Below, one piece after another: positions 43,301 to 55,300 of a stretch of DNA of 64,000 nt. Numbering within the stretch: position 1 is the stretch's first letter; every line of letters starts with the position of its first letter. Below the pieces are notes generated by a model. That model saw only the letters and a program-made list of their open reading frames with translations. It ran no database searches and had not been told where the DNA came from. The stretch lies in the NCBI RefSeq assembly GCF_037042905.1, contig NC_087247.1, forward strand, positions 43,375,920 to 43,439,919. The letters run 5' to 3'. The position numbers and the translations under genes are program-made. The DNA comes from Lytechinus pictus (Eukaryota; Echinodermata; Echinoidea; Temnopleuroida; Toxopneustidae).

Positions 43301-46300
43301 AAAGAAGTTTTCAACTACGCCAAACATCCAAAGGGTTGCGTAAACTGGACCCGACCTTTTCTCAATGGTAACGTTATGCGATTGCCCGATCAGAAACAAT
43401 AACCCAATGTGATGGCCCTGGTGATGGCACAAGCCTTATTTTGGGGAAGGGCTAATAAACTTAACCAAGTAAAGGTATCCTGTTGAAATGTATATAAAGT
43501 CTATTATAAATTCTATTATCATTGCAAGAAAAAAGTACAGAAAGAAAAACAAAGCAGTGTCTGAAATACGATTCATTGTATACACTTGTATGAGGCGCCG
43601 AATGTACCAATATTATATAGAACAATTATTTGTTATATATTCATTATTTATTAAATAATAACTATTATTTATATATAATTTACATTTTATTTGTAAATAA
43701 CTACTATTATATAAAATATCATTTCTAATTATTTATATATAATTCCAAGTAATACTTCATTATTTGTAAATAATAATAGTTCGACATTCCATTATTTATA
43801 AATAATGATTATTTGTTTTTCATTATCTATAAATAATGATTATTTGTTTTTCATTATTTATAAATAATGATTATTTGTTTTTCATTATTTACAAATAATG
43901 ATTATTTGTTTTTCATTATTTATAAATAATGATTATTTGTTTTTCATTATTTATAAATAATGATTATTTGTTTTTCATTATTTACAAATAATGATTATTT
44001 GTTTTTCATTATTTATAAATAATGATTATTTGTTTTTCATTATTTACAAATAATGATTATTTGTTTTTCATTATTTATAAATAATGATTATTTGTTTTTC
44101 ATTATTTATAAATAATTTGTTGAGTTTTCCATTATTTATAAATAATGATTATTTGTTAAATAATGAAAACGTCTACTTCATTATTTATAAATAATTTTTT
44201 CGAGTGCACCATTATTCTCATTATTTATAAATAATCATTATTTAATGTTCGAGTTTTCCATTATTTATAAATAAAGATTATTTGTTAAATAATGAAATAT
44301 CTACTTCATTATTTATAAATAATAATTTTGTTTCAATATCCCATTAATCATTATTTATAAACAATTTTTACAGTTTGCCATTATATACAAATAATCATTA
44401 TTTATATACAAATAACCATTATTTATTAAATAATGCCATTATTTATTAAATAATGCCATTATTTATTAAATAATGCCATTATTTATTAAATAATGGAAAA
44501 CTCGCTATAACATGCAAATGTGGGACCGCCCATGATATGAATATTCATGATGCGATTTCCTTTTTCGTGATTTTTCTTCACAAATTTTTGTCCATTTCCT
44601 CTTCATAATGACATTTCTTGAAGCAATTTTCTAGGGATATGGTCTGATTGTAATATTCTTCATTTTCTATATAACTTCGTCTTCGTAGAAATATCAAAAA
44701 GTGTAATTTTATACGATTTTTCCTACAGTTCACAATCCCCATAGGCGCGCGTGTACGGTAGGGACAACCGGTGAATCGACGGAGTGCTCTTCATCGAAAT
44801 ACTACGTTGGTTGGTCCCCGGAAGTGGCGGGCGGAATTTAGCCCGAATCCTCGATGGAAGTCGATCAAGTGCATATGAGCTGAGAGAGTGAAATATCAGT
44901 GTACTTGTACAGGCCCTTCTACTTTTTATAAATATTTCTTGTTGCTTTTTTTGTTTAGTTAATTTTTCCTGGTGTAGAGATAAGTTTCAGTTCTAATAAT
45001 GCACTTCAAATACATTTTGGAGTGTCTGTTTGAGGCGTTTGGGGTGATTTCACCCTGGCCCCAAAATGCTCGCAACGACAATACGGGGGCATGATGACCC
45101 CTAAATTTTTAAAAACTTATTTTTCTATTGAAAATTATCACAAAATTCACCAAAAGTGTGCACGAAAGCCTTCGTATTTCACTTTTAAAACTCCAAAAAG
45201 TGCCCAAATGACAAGCTTGGTCGCTTCGCTGTGTCGCTTTCAACTTGAAAACGTTTACGCGTCTGCTTCCCCCCCCCCCCTCCTCCGAAAGAAATTATGT
45301 ATACGGCCATGCTCTAAAGAGCCTGGCACATTGATTTATGTATACTTCATTTTCATTATTTTTATCTCATTATCATCATGGCCTTACGCAGAATTTTTTC
45401 CGGGGGGGGGGTGGGGGGAGCAGGACGCGCGTAAACTTTCTCATAAAAATCTTGAAAAAGCGAAGCGACCAAGCTTGTCATTTGAGCTTGGTCGCGTCGC
45501 TGTCTCGCTTTCAAGATTTTTTTGAGAAACTTTACGCGCGTCCTAGCTGCTCCCCCCCCCCCCCCGGTAAAAATTCTGTGTAAGGCCATGATGATAATGT
45601 GATAAAAATAATGAAAATGAAAAGTACATATAAATCAATGTGCCATATGCTCTTTTGAGCATGGCCGTTCACAGAATTTCTTTCGGGGGGTGCGGGCAGA
45701 CGCGCGTAAACGTTCTCAAGTTGAAAGCGAGACAGCGAAGCGACCAAGCTTGTCATTTGGGCTTGGTCCCGTGGCTGTCTCGCTTTCAAGATTTTTTTGA
45801 GAAAGTTTACGCGCGTCATGCTCCGGCCCCGGCCCCCCTGGAAAAAATTCTGCGTAAGGCCATGTTGATAATGAGATAAAAATAATGAAAATGAAAGTAT
45901 ACATAAATCAATGTGCCAGGCTCTTTAGAGCATGGCCGTATACAGAATTTCTTTCGGAGGAGGGGGGGGGGGGGGGGGGAAGCAGACGCGTAAACGTTCT
46001 CAAGTTGAAAGCGACACAGCGAAGCGACCAAGCTTGTCATTTGGGCACTTTTTGGAGTTTTAAAAGTGAAATACGAAGGCTTTCGTGCACACTTTTGGTG
46101 AATTTTGAGATAATTTTCAATAGAAAAATAAGTTTTTAAAAATTTAGGGGTCATCATGCCCCCGTATTGTCGTTGCGAGCATTTTGGGGCCAGGGTGAAA
46201 TCGCCCCAAACGCCTCAAACAGACACTCCAAAATGTATTTGAAGTGCATTATTAGAACTGAAACTTATCTCTACACCAGGAAAAATTAACTTAACAAAAA

Positions 46301-49300
46301 AAGCAACAAGAAATATTTATAAAAAGTAGAAGGGCCTGTACAAGTACACTGATATTTCACTCTCTCAGCTCATATGCACTTGATCGACTTCCATCGAGGA
46401 TTCGGGCTAAATTCCGCCCGCCACTTCCGGGGACCAACCAACGTAGTATTTCGATGAAGAGCACTCCGTCGATTCACCGGTTGTCCCTACCGTACACGCG
46501 CGCCTATGGGGATTGTGAACTGTAGGAAAAATCGTATAAAATTACACTTTTTGATATTTCTACGAAGACGAAGTTATATAGAAAATGAAGAATATTACAA
46601 TCAGACCATATCCCTAGAAAATTGCTTCAAGAAATGTCATTATGAAGAGGAAATGGACAAAAATTTGTGAAGAAAAATCACGAAAAAGGAAATCGCATCA
46701 TGAATATTCATATCATGGGCGGTCCCACATTTGCATGTTATAGCGAATTTTCCATTATTTAATAAATAATGGCATTATTTAATAAATAATGGCATTATTT
46801 AATAAATAATGGCATTATTTAATAAATAATGGCATTATTTAATAAATAATGGTTATTTGAAATAATGATTATTTGTATATAATGGCAAACTGTAAAAATT
46901 GTTTATAAATAATGATTAATGGGATATTGAAACAAAATTATTATTTATAAATAATGAAGTAGATATTTCATTATTTAACAAATAATCTTTATTTATAAAT
47001 AATGGAAAACTCGAACATTAAATAATGATTATTTATAAATAATGAGAATAATGGTGCACTCGAAAAAATTATTTATAAATAATGAAGTAGACGTTTTCAT
47101 TATTTAACAAATAATCATTATTTATAAATAATGGAAAACTCAACAAATTATTTATAAATAATGAAAAACAAATAATCATTATTTGTAAATAATGAAAAAC
47201 AAATAATCATTATTTATAAATAATGAAAAACAAATAATCATTATTTATAAATAATGAAAAACAAATAATCATTATTTATAAATAATGAAAAACAAATAAT
47301 CATTATTTGTAAATAATGAAAAACAAATTATCATTATTTATAAATAATGACAAACAAATAATCATTATTTATAAATAATGAAAAACAAATAATCATTATT
47401 TGTAAATAATGAAAAACAAATAATCATTATTTATAAATAATGAAAAACAAATAATCATTATTTATAAATAATGGAATGTCGAACTATTATTATTTACAAA
47501 TAATGAAGTATTACTTGGAATTATATATAAATAATTAGAAATGATATTTTATATAATAGTAGTTATTTACAAATAAAATGTAAATTATATATAAATAATA
47601 GTTATTATTTAATAAATAATGATTATATAACAAATAATTGTTCTATATAATATTGGTACATTCGGCGCCTCATACACTTGTGCCAACGATTCAGGTACCC
47701 ACAATAACAACAGTCAATATTTTTAATTTTTATCATACTTACCATATCTTCCATGGCCTTCTCTCGCCCTTGGGTTCTCTGAGTCTTTTAACTGTAAACA
47801 AAAATTGGTAAATTCAAGGTAAATTAATACTTCATTCATGAATTCACCCTTAAATAAATTGAAATGTAATTTGTTGTATTTATAGTTTTGTCTACGAACT
47901 GTTTTCAGCAATTTTCTTGTCTGTTGTACAGCCAGCTACAAAATTATTAATTTCATAACTACATTTTTGACACGCAAATATGGTCTCAAAATACGATGAG
48001 CAAGATTAAAGAAAAATAATTCATGAAACATGGTGTTTACAAGTTTAGAGCATATCCCATTACAAATTTGTCAGAAAAAAAAGGGCACTGATCTGTGACA
48101 TTTGATAGAGTATATATGAATTTTGAGAAATTGAAATTGAAGAAGTTACATTAAGTATGAAAAAATTGTGTATCCAGCAGAAGTGAGTACATCTCCTCAT
48201 AGAGCTGAGGTACACAGCTTTCATAAGGTCAAGATAAATTAACTTAAAATTGGCAATTTGATTTTCACATCTGAAAAAAGAAGGGCTTCAATATGCAATG
48301 ACAACTATATTTTTGTAGGCAATCATAAAGTGATTTGCAAGCAATGCCCAACAAAGAAAAGACATATGGGCTATTCCACGGTTACTCACGTTACATTTGG
48401 AGACACCTTGACTCATACTTGGAGCTGTAACTCCATTATTATTAAAAGGAACTAAACATCTCTTTATCACAACAAAGTACACAGTCTGACTATCCTTTGT
48501 ATAAAACAAAACTTGGGAAATTTTATTATGCTCCTGGAAAATCTTTGAAATGTGTCAGTTACTCACGTTACATGATTTGGACATGCATAAAATGAAAAGT
48601 CGACATAAGTGAAAAGTGTCCTCATACAAGGCTTTTATGAAAGTTGATTATATCCATTTCAAAGAAGTATATTAGGGAGACAAACTTTGTATATAATTAA
48701 AAAAATAAAGAACACATGGTTTTTAATAGGGGTTCAGATAAAGTGGTTACTCACGTTACGGTTACTCACGTTACATTTTGTCCATGTATGTTCAACAACA
48801 TAAATGTCACTAAAAATTCAATAATGTGTGTAAAATTCATGTTTCTGTTTCTGTAATAATATGAGTAGGATTTCAGACACCAGTTTATGTTTAAAGTTAA
48901 CATTCTGAATAAGTTTCCTTCTCTCTTTTACTTATTGGTCAGTATATTGGTAATGTATTCACTAAACTGTACGAGATCTGGCTTGGGCTGTGTAAATCCA
49001 AAAATGGAAAACCCTCAACATCAATTAAAGAACCAGCTATGAGTATAGGCAAACACAATTAAAATGTACAGTTCAGATGGGCTATACAGTACAAAGATAC
49101 ATTGAGCTTCCATTTCTCTCTGTGTCATTTTAACCTGCATAATTTTGACTGTACTATACAGCTGATTAAAAAAAAGTGTCTGTGAATTTAGAGTGTCCGC
49201 TATTATTAGCAATAGACGGTGGATCTAGTTTCTTTGACATGAAGAATGTCAGTATTATTGATCCTTGCAGAATGATTGTCCAAAAAAAATTAGATCCCGA

Positions 49301-52300
49301 TACATGTACATCAACACTGGTAAATGAAAAAAAAGCTAGAAACTGAACCAATCACACCGTCATATCAGGTTTAGAAAAGGAGCAGGTTCTTCAAAGTCAA
49401 TGCAAATTCTGTTTTCAACCAAAAATCATAAATGTATGATTATTTTTAGTTCTGCTGGTCTAAATGTATTTATTTTATGCCATTTATGATCTCAGAAGAG
49501 TACCCAACAAATTTCATTGAAAAAACGATGAAAAACAAAAGGTCCCCAAAAACATGGAAATACATAAGAAATTGTAAAAAACAATAAAATAAATAAGAAA
49601 TTGATCTGATATCGCAATTTTTTTTCAAGTACATTTGCTAGGAACACCAAAAAGAGTTTTTATACCAAAAATTGGAACAATTGGAGCTTTATTTAGGGAG
49701 TAAGAGGGAAAAGTATGATTTCGCTTACTAATTACGCATAAATTAGCAAAATCGCTTAATACCGATTTGCATGAAATAAATTACTGTACAGTTTTGTAGA
49801 TTATGTCCAAGACAACCTGGGTGCCAATTTTCGGCGCGATCGCGTGGCCAATGGCCGAGATCTCAAGGGGGGGGGGGGCTTGGGAGCCCCCCCCCCCCCC
49901 AGTCATATGAACTCCCAAAATACCCCTGCCTAGATAGGGTTAAGGGCATTCAATGTATTGTTCAAAGACTCTTTAAAGTTTGGTTAAGCTAAGCTTTGAG
50001 TCTTACTAATGCACTCTCGCATTGAGAATACTTCTACTATAGTATTCAATTTTTTGTGTGATTGTATGACCACTGATATTTTGATGAAAAAAGAGTCACA
50101 TCAAAGAGGTGTACCCTCATTTTGCTTTTAATTAATCAAAAGTAACTTCACAACTAACCATGAGACTTAAAACTTAATATCCCACAGAAAATGTTACCTA
50201 ACTTCGTAATTTTTACTGGTTACTCACGTTACATGATGGTTACTCACGTTACACAGTTACTCACGTTACAGTTTTTCTTCATCATTTTTATAAAAATTTG
50301 TATTTTTTAATGATTTTGATAGTCATCACCATGTCAAAGATTGTTTGAAGGAAGAGAATTTAAAATCCCACCAATTAACTGAAGAATTTTTCTCTCAGAA
50401 AACAAAGTCATTTTTTTTGGTTACTCACGTTACATCACCTAAGCAGGTTGCAATATTTATTTTTGAACGAGTACTACAAATTTAATTGAAAATCTGTTGT
50501 GTATTTTAAGTAATTTTACTCTTCTAAACTTCAGAAATATATAAAGTGGTATGATGTTGCAATAAAAAAATGGTAATAAGGCATATTTAATTTTTCACTA
50601 TATTTCTTGTATTTTGGTACAGAATGGAAGACACAACTTTTGACCATTTTTATCCAAAGTATACATATGAAAATAATCTTTTTATTTCTTGTTCCTGAAA
50701 CTATCAAGTATGAAGGACTTAAAGTATTTAAAAATTCAAGAAAATATTGAATTTGAATTTTTAAGCTCATGTCCACCAACCTATGGAATTGCCCATATGA
50801 AAATTCTTTATTAATGCTTCACAACTCACAAGAACTTAAAAAAACTTGTATCATCGCCTCCATGTTGAATTTATTAATTACATTGATACATAAAGGGCTA
50901 AAATAAACCCAAGGTCATCCAACATGGCCTAAATGCCCACTTGAACAGCCTTTAAGTTTTCTTATTTTAAATTCTACCCATTAGTGTTGTATAAAACATT
51001 GCCCTTTTGAAAAGTGGTATTGTTGTAACAAAAATGATATTTAGTAACAATGAGATATTTTAAGAAGGCTGTTCAGTTCACTCAAAACAACTTTCTGAAT
51101 AAACAACGATAAACCCAAACTACAACAAATTTCCTATATAAAAAAATTCATGTACATGTAAACATTTTAACCCATACTTCACACTAAACGGCACAATAAT
51201 GCATGGATTTATTATCAGGATAGAAGCTTCATGCATGGTGTAGGCCTGATGAAAAGGTTGTGGAACATGAACATTTACATACATGTAAATTTACTGACTT
51301 AAGCAGATTGAATCTCTTGACAGTTAATTCTCTGTGACAATTTGAATATTAATCATAAACCTCCAGCGTTGTCTCTCTGCAGTCTGCAATGTTTGCATTT
51401 TTCCTTATTAAAAATGGTATTTTCTTTAATACTGTAAGTAATTTGAGCACTTATCTTACAAATTTAGTTATTGGATATCAGACAACTGGTTATATCTCCT
51501 AACATTTTCAGCTCAAGCTCTGCTTGAGTAACAGTTTTATATGAAAAAAGCGATATATTTTATTTTTGATTGGGTGCCGATCAAACACCAAATTTGTTCA
51601 ACAAAACATATTTTTAATTTATACCCTCCACACAGTACATAAATATTCATACGACCCAATCATAAACTTGAATAAATCCATGCACTTTTAGCATATATAC
51701 CAAAACTTAAAATGTTGGCTTTGATACTTAACAACTGTACACTAATATTTACACATACTATGCACTCAGTGCATAGACTGCAGGCATAGTCTGCAGGCAC
51801 AGACCCTGATTGAAACTTTGATCATGGACCTACTACATAGTGTAGTACATGTAGGTCCATGCTTTGATCAAAAAGTGTGTCTCCATGCAAAGACTAGCAC
51901 ATAAAAAACTTGCGAGAGGTCCTTCAGAACACATGGCATGAGTAGGCTGCAATTCAGACCCTTTACTCGAGTGAAGGGTTTGCCCAGCAGACTACTCAGT
52001 GCAGGCTAGTATAAATTTATTAACTGGAGTTCCCCATAATCAGGATACAGGTACATGTATGTACACAGACATATTTCATGTATTTATAGACATTTGCAAA
52101 CCACAAACCACAAACTGCATCTGTGCATTGTGCTGTCACAGATAAAAAGTGTCATACAGGGTGTATGAGCAAAGCCATAGGCCTATAGGTTTAATGCTGG
52201 AGAAGTCTGTTAAATCCTCATGAATGTTATCATTATTTATGTGAATGTTGTATGTAGATGTGTGGATTCATGTAGTAGGTCAATGGCGCAATTAACATTC

Positions 52301-55300
52301 AGTGGATTTCCAGTAGAAAACAGTGGAGGGCAAACAAAGGAACAAAAAGAAAATTACTGATGAATTCTACAATTCCACAATGATGATATTAACTCATTGG
52401 TAAAGACTTCAATCAAGAGTTTGTAGATATTATAGCCTATCCAAACCACCAAGACATTGGACGCCCTATCGATTGGCCTTCACGCCCCTCTTACTGGTCA
52501 TGTGTACACTTATGCCATTTTTAATGTTTCACATTTTAAAGGGATGGTCCAGGCTGGAGATATTTATATCTCAATAAAAAGAGTAAAATTCAAAGAGCAT
52601 ATTGCTGAAAATTTGATCAAAATCGGATAACAAATAACAAAGTTATTGAATTTAAGATTTGCATAATTCCGGTGAAACAGTTCTAGGGATGTGTTCATGA
52701 ATATTCATTAGGTGGGCTGATGAAGTCATCATTTTTTTATATGAAATTAGGTTTATTCAAAAAATTTCTACCAAGAACTATAACAATTGAATTGACAACT
52801 GATTAAATGCATTAGTTATTTATTGCCGCAACATATTTCATCATAATGGAGACATATCATTAACACATGTATGAAAAAATGAAGCAGTTATGATTTCATG
52901 TAATAACATTTAAGAAAAAGGAAAAGTGGGGATGTGACATCATCAGCCCACTTAATGAATATTCATGACGATGTGCATATAACTGTTTTCACAAAATATT
53001 GATGAAGTTAAAAATTCAATAACTTCGTTATTTGTTATCAAAATTTAAGAAATTTTCAACATATTGCTCTGTGAAGTTTACTCTATTTATTCAGATATAA
53101 ATATTTTCAGCCCGGACCACCCCTTTTTCTGAAAGATTGTACATGTAGCTAGGCCCTATGTAGCTAGAGCAGTGTGTCCTATAGAAACTGGCCTTGCCTA
53201 CAGAATATAGATCCAAAATAGTATCAAAATATCAAGAAATGTTACTCATTACATTGTACATGTACAATATTGTCCCCATGCACATTTTCTTGGATCATCA
53301 TTGCTCAGATTTATTGCTCATATACAGTCATAATTTGCCATGTGAAAAAAATTGTAACAGAAACAGTATTTGGGTATAATTTCCCAGAGCTGTGTCATCA
53401 TCATGCCTAAATTTATTTACATGAAGGCAATTCCTTAAATTAAACTAAATGTTATGATACATATTTTTTTAAAATAGAACTACATGTACTGTATTAAATA
53501 TTTTTATTTCAAACTAAGATGAAGTTGGACATCATGTTCTTGTAAATTATAGTACATTTACATCAATCATTTTGATCATCAGAAACCACTTAATTCAACA
53601 ATTGAAACTATATGTAAAAGTTTTTAAAAGAAGTATAATTTATAAAACAACCACACAAAATATGTATGAATCAAACAAAGCAAACACAAACTGTATACAC
53701 ATGTATAGTACTAGTTTTTGCTTACACATGTAGATGTACATGTAAGTTAACTCCCTGTAATATGTAATCCAGGGGGGTGGGGGGGCACTAACAATGACAA
53801 GTGGATACCATGTGCGACCAAAAAAACAAGTAAAAAGACATCTTTTTCAAGAAAGGGCATGGTACGTACATAGCGTAATATAATAAGGGTGTCAAAAACA
53901 CTAAAATAATGAAAAAATTGTATCTATTTCGCTAGGAAAGCTATGTTTTTAGGGTCAAATTTGCGAGGGAATAAAGGATGTACTTTATGCCCCAACAGTC
54001 AACACTACGTGTTTAGAGTACGATTTGCGCGAGGTGTGGGAGGTGGGGCTATACTAAACCCAATGATGTAGGTTAAGGTAAAACCGACGACCGACATCCG
54101 TAACATAACAATTAAAATATCGCTGTACTTGTTTAGGGGTTCAATTCAGGGAATACTTGCCAAGAGTATCGTTTTGTTTCCAATACTTGTTAAGGGGTGC
54201 ATTTTCAGAATATGGAAAATACTTGTTTAGGGTACTTTTTGAAACCCCATGGTCGCGCATGGTATCCACTCGTCAATGGAAGTGCCCCCCCCCCCCCCCG
54301 GTATGTAATAATGAATCATAAACTGCAATGATCAATTACCTTCCCCCCCTCTCTCTCCCTCCCTCTCTAAGACCTTCTATGACACAATGAGAGGAACTGA
54401 TTCAGTTTTGAATTTCAAATCAAACTTTTTGGTCTCCTTTGCAATTTTTGAGGTACAGTACAATGAGTAGGGGAAGGCGGGTAAGTTGTGACACTTTTTG
54501 CATTTTGCATGTTAGAATTGATATGACTAGTAATATTGTAGAAATAAGTACCTTGCCTTTAAATTTGATTCTTGGGAAATATTTTTCACCTATACATACA
54601 TGTAACTTTCTACCCCCACAATGAAAATCGTTGTGACCTTTGAAAAAACTGATGTCAAATGGCTCAACTTGCCCCATCTGTGGGGTAAGTTGTGCCACCG
54701 TCTGGGGTAAGTTGATCCACAAAAACTATGTACAAAATGTATGCGGGAGAACCAGGATGTCAATTTTTCTTTTAATTTTTTTTCACTTGCTAATTCTCTA
54801 TAAATACTAACATCTTCTAAAAGTAAAAGAAATGTCATGTGAATTTGCTCCTTTCTGCCTGCATACCAATGGCTTTTACATTTTTTTAAATTTTTTTAAT
54901 TATATATTACCATAAGAGTTACCATGGCTCAACTTGCCCCATGTTGGTTGGCTTAAATTAGCCCCGTCCGAACTTTTTGCAATGATTTCACATCCACACA
55001 TTTCTTATGCATCCATCATGTAAAAGACTATGACAAGAGTGAGAATCCATACCTGGACTAACAATATTGTTCTTATTTCTATAATATATTTAAAGACGTG
55101 TGTGGGTAAAAAGCACTTATCTATTTCACACCCTTTTTTACTTTTTTGGCTGAAATTTGTATTTTTCCCTCTAAAAAAGTACTTTTTGTTTCAAAGTTGA
55201 AAACAATGTGGTGGGGTTGAGGGTTATGCGATGGGTCATCAATAAATGACACCACCACAATGTCCGACTCATTTATTATTAGCCTGGGGGTGGTGGCTCC

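Larger units (their letters stand above)
43590..47673. mobile_element. 4.08-kb foldback transposon: two arms of about 1.9 kb in near-perfect inverted repeat
   Basis: Starts ATGAGGCGCCGAATGTACCA and ends TGGTACATTCGGCGCCTCAT. Flanked by ACACTTGT (43582-43589, 47674-47681), an 8-bp target duplication. Each arm, from outside in: AT-rich lead; 31-bp tandem repeats (43765-44115 / about 47150-47475); imperfect AT repeats; 20-bp repeats CCATTATTTATTAAATAATG (about 44410-44495 / 46745-46850); then a unique domain (about 44500-45280 / 45980-46735, e.g. ATGCAAATGTGGGACCGCCC). The middle (about 45280-45980) holds smaller inverted modules with G/C runs. Sea-urchin TU foldback elements have the same plan (long IRs, outer tandem-repeat domain, 8-bp duplication). 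No transposase is encoded. Confidence 0.9.
47792..52535. other. STIMATE intron 1, 3' half
   Basis: Mostly unassigned. It contains eight copies of GTTACTCACGTTAC (48380-50433), a G/C-run palindrome at 49866-49901 and a hairpin at 51817-51872. No exon or RNA gene recognised. Confidence 0.45.

Noticed and set aside
43765..44115. Regular repeats of 31 bp resembling a CRISPR array
   Set aside because: There are no unique spacers. The units are contiguous, AT-rich and mirrored in the other arm of a transposon in an animal genome, with no cas genes.
45091..46157. Two matching open frames (144 and 113 codons) pointing towards each other
   Set aside because: They are mirror copies created by the two arms of the foldback element. 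There is no known domain and they end in G/C-run derived Pro/Gly stretches.
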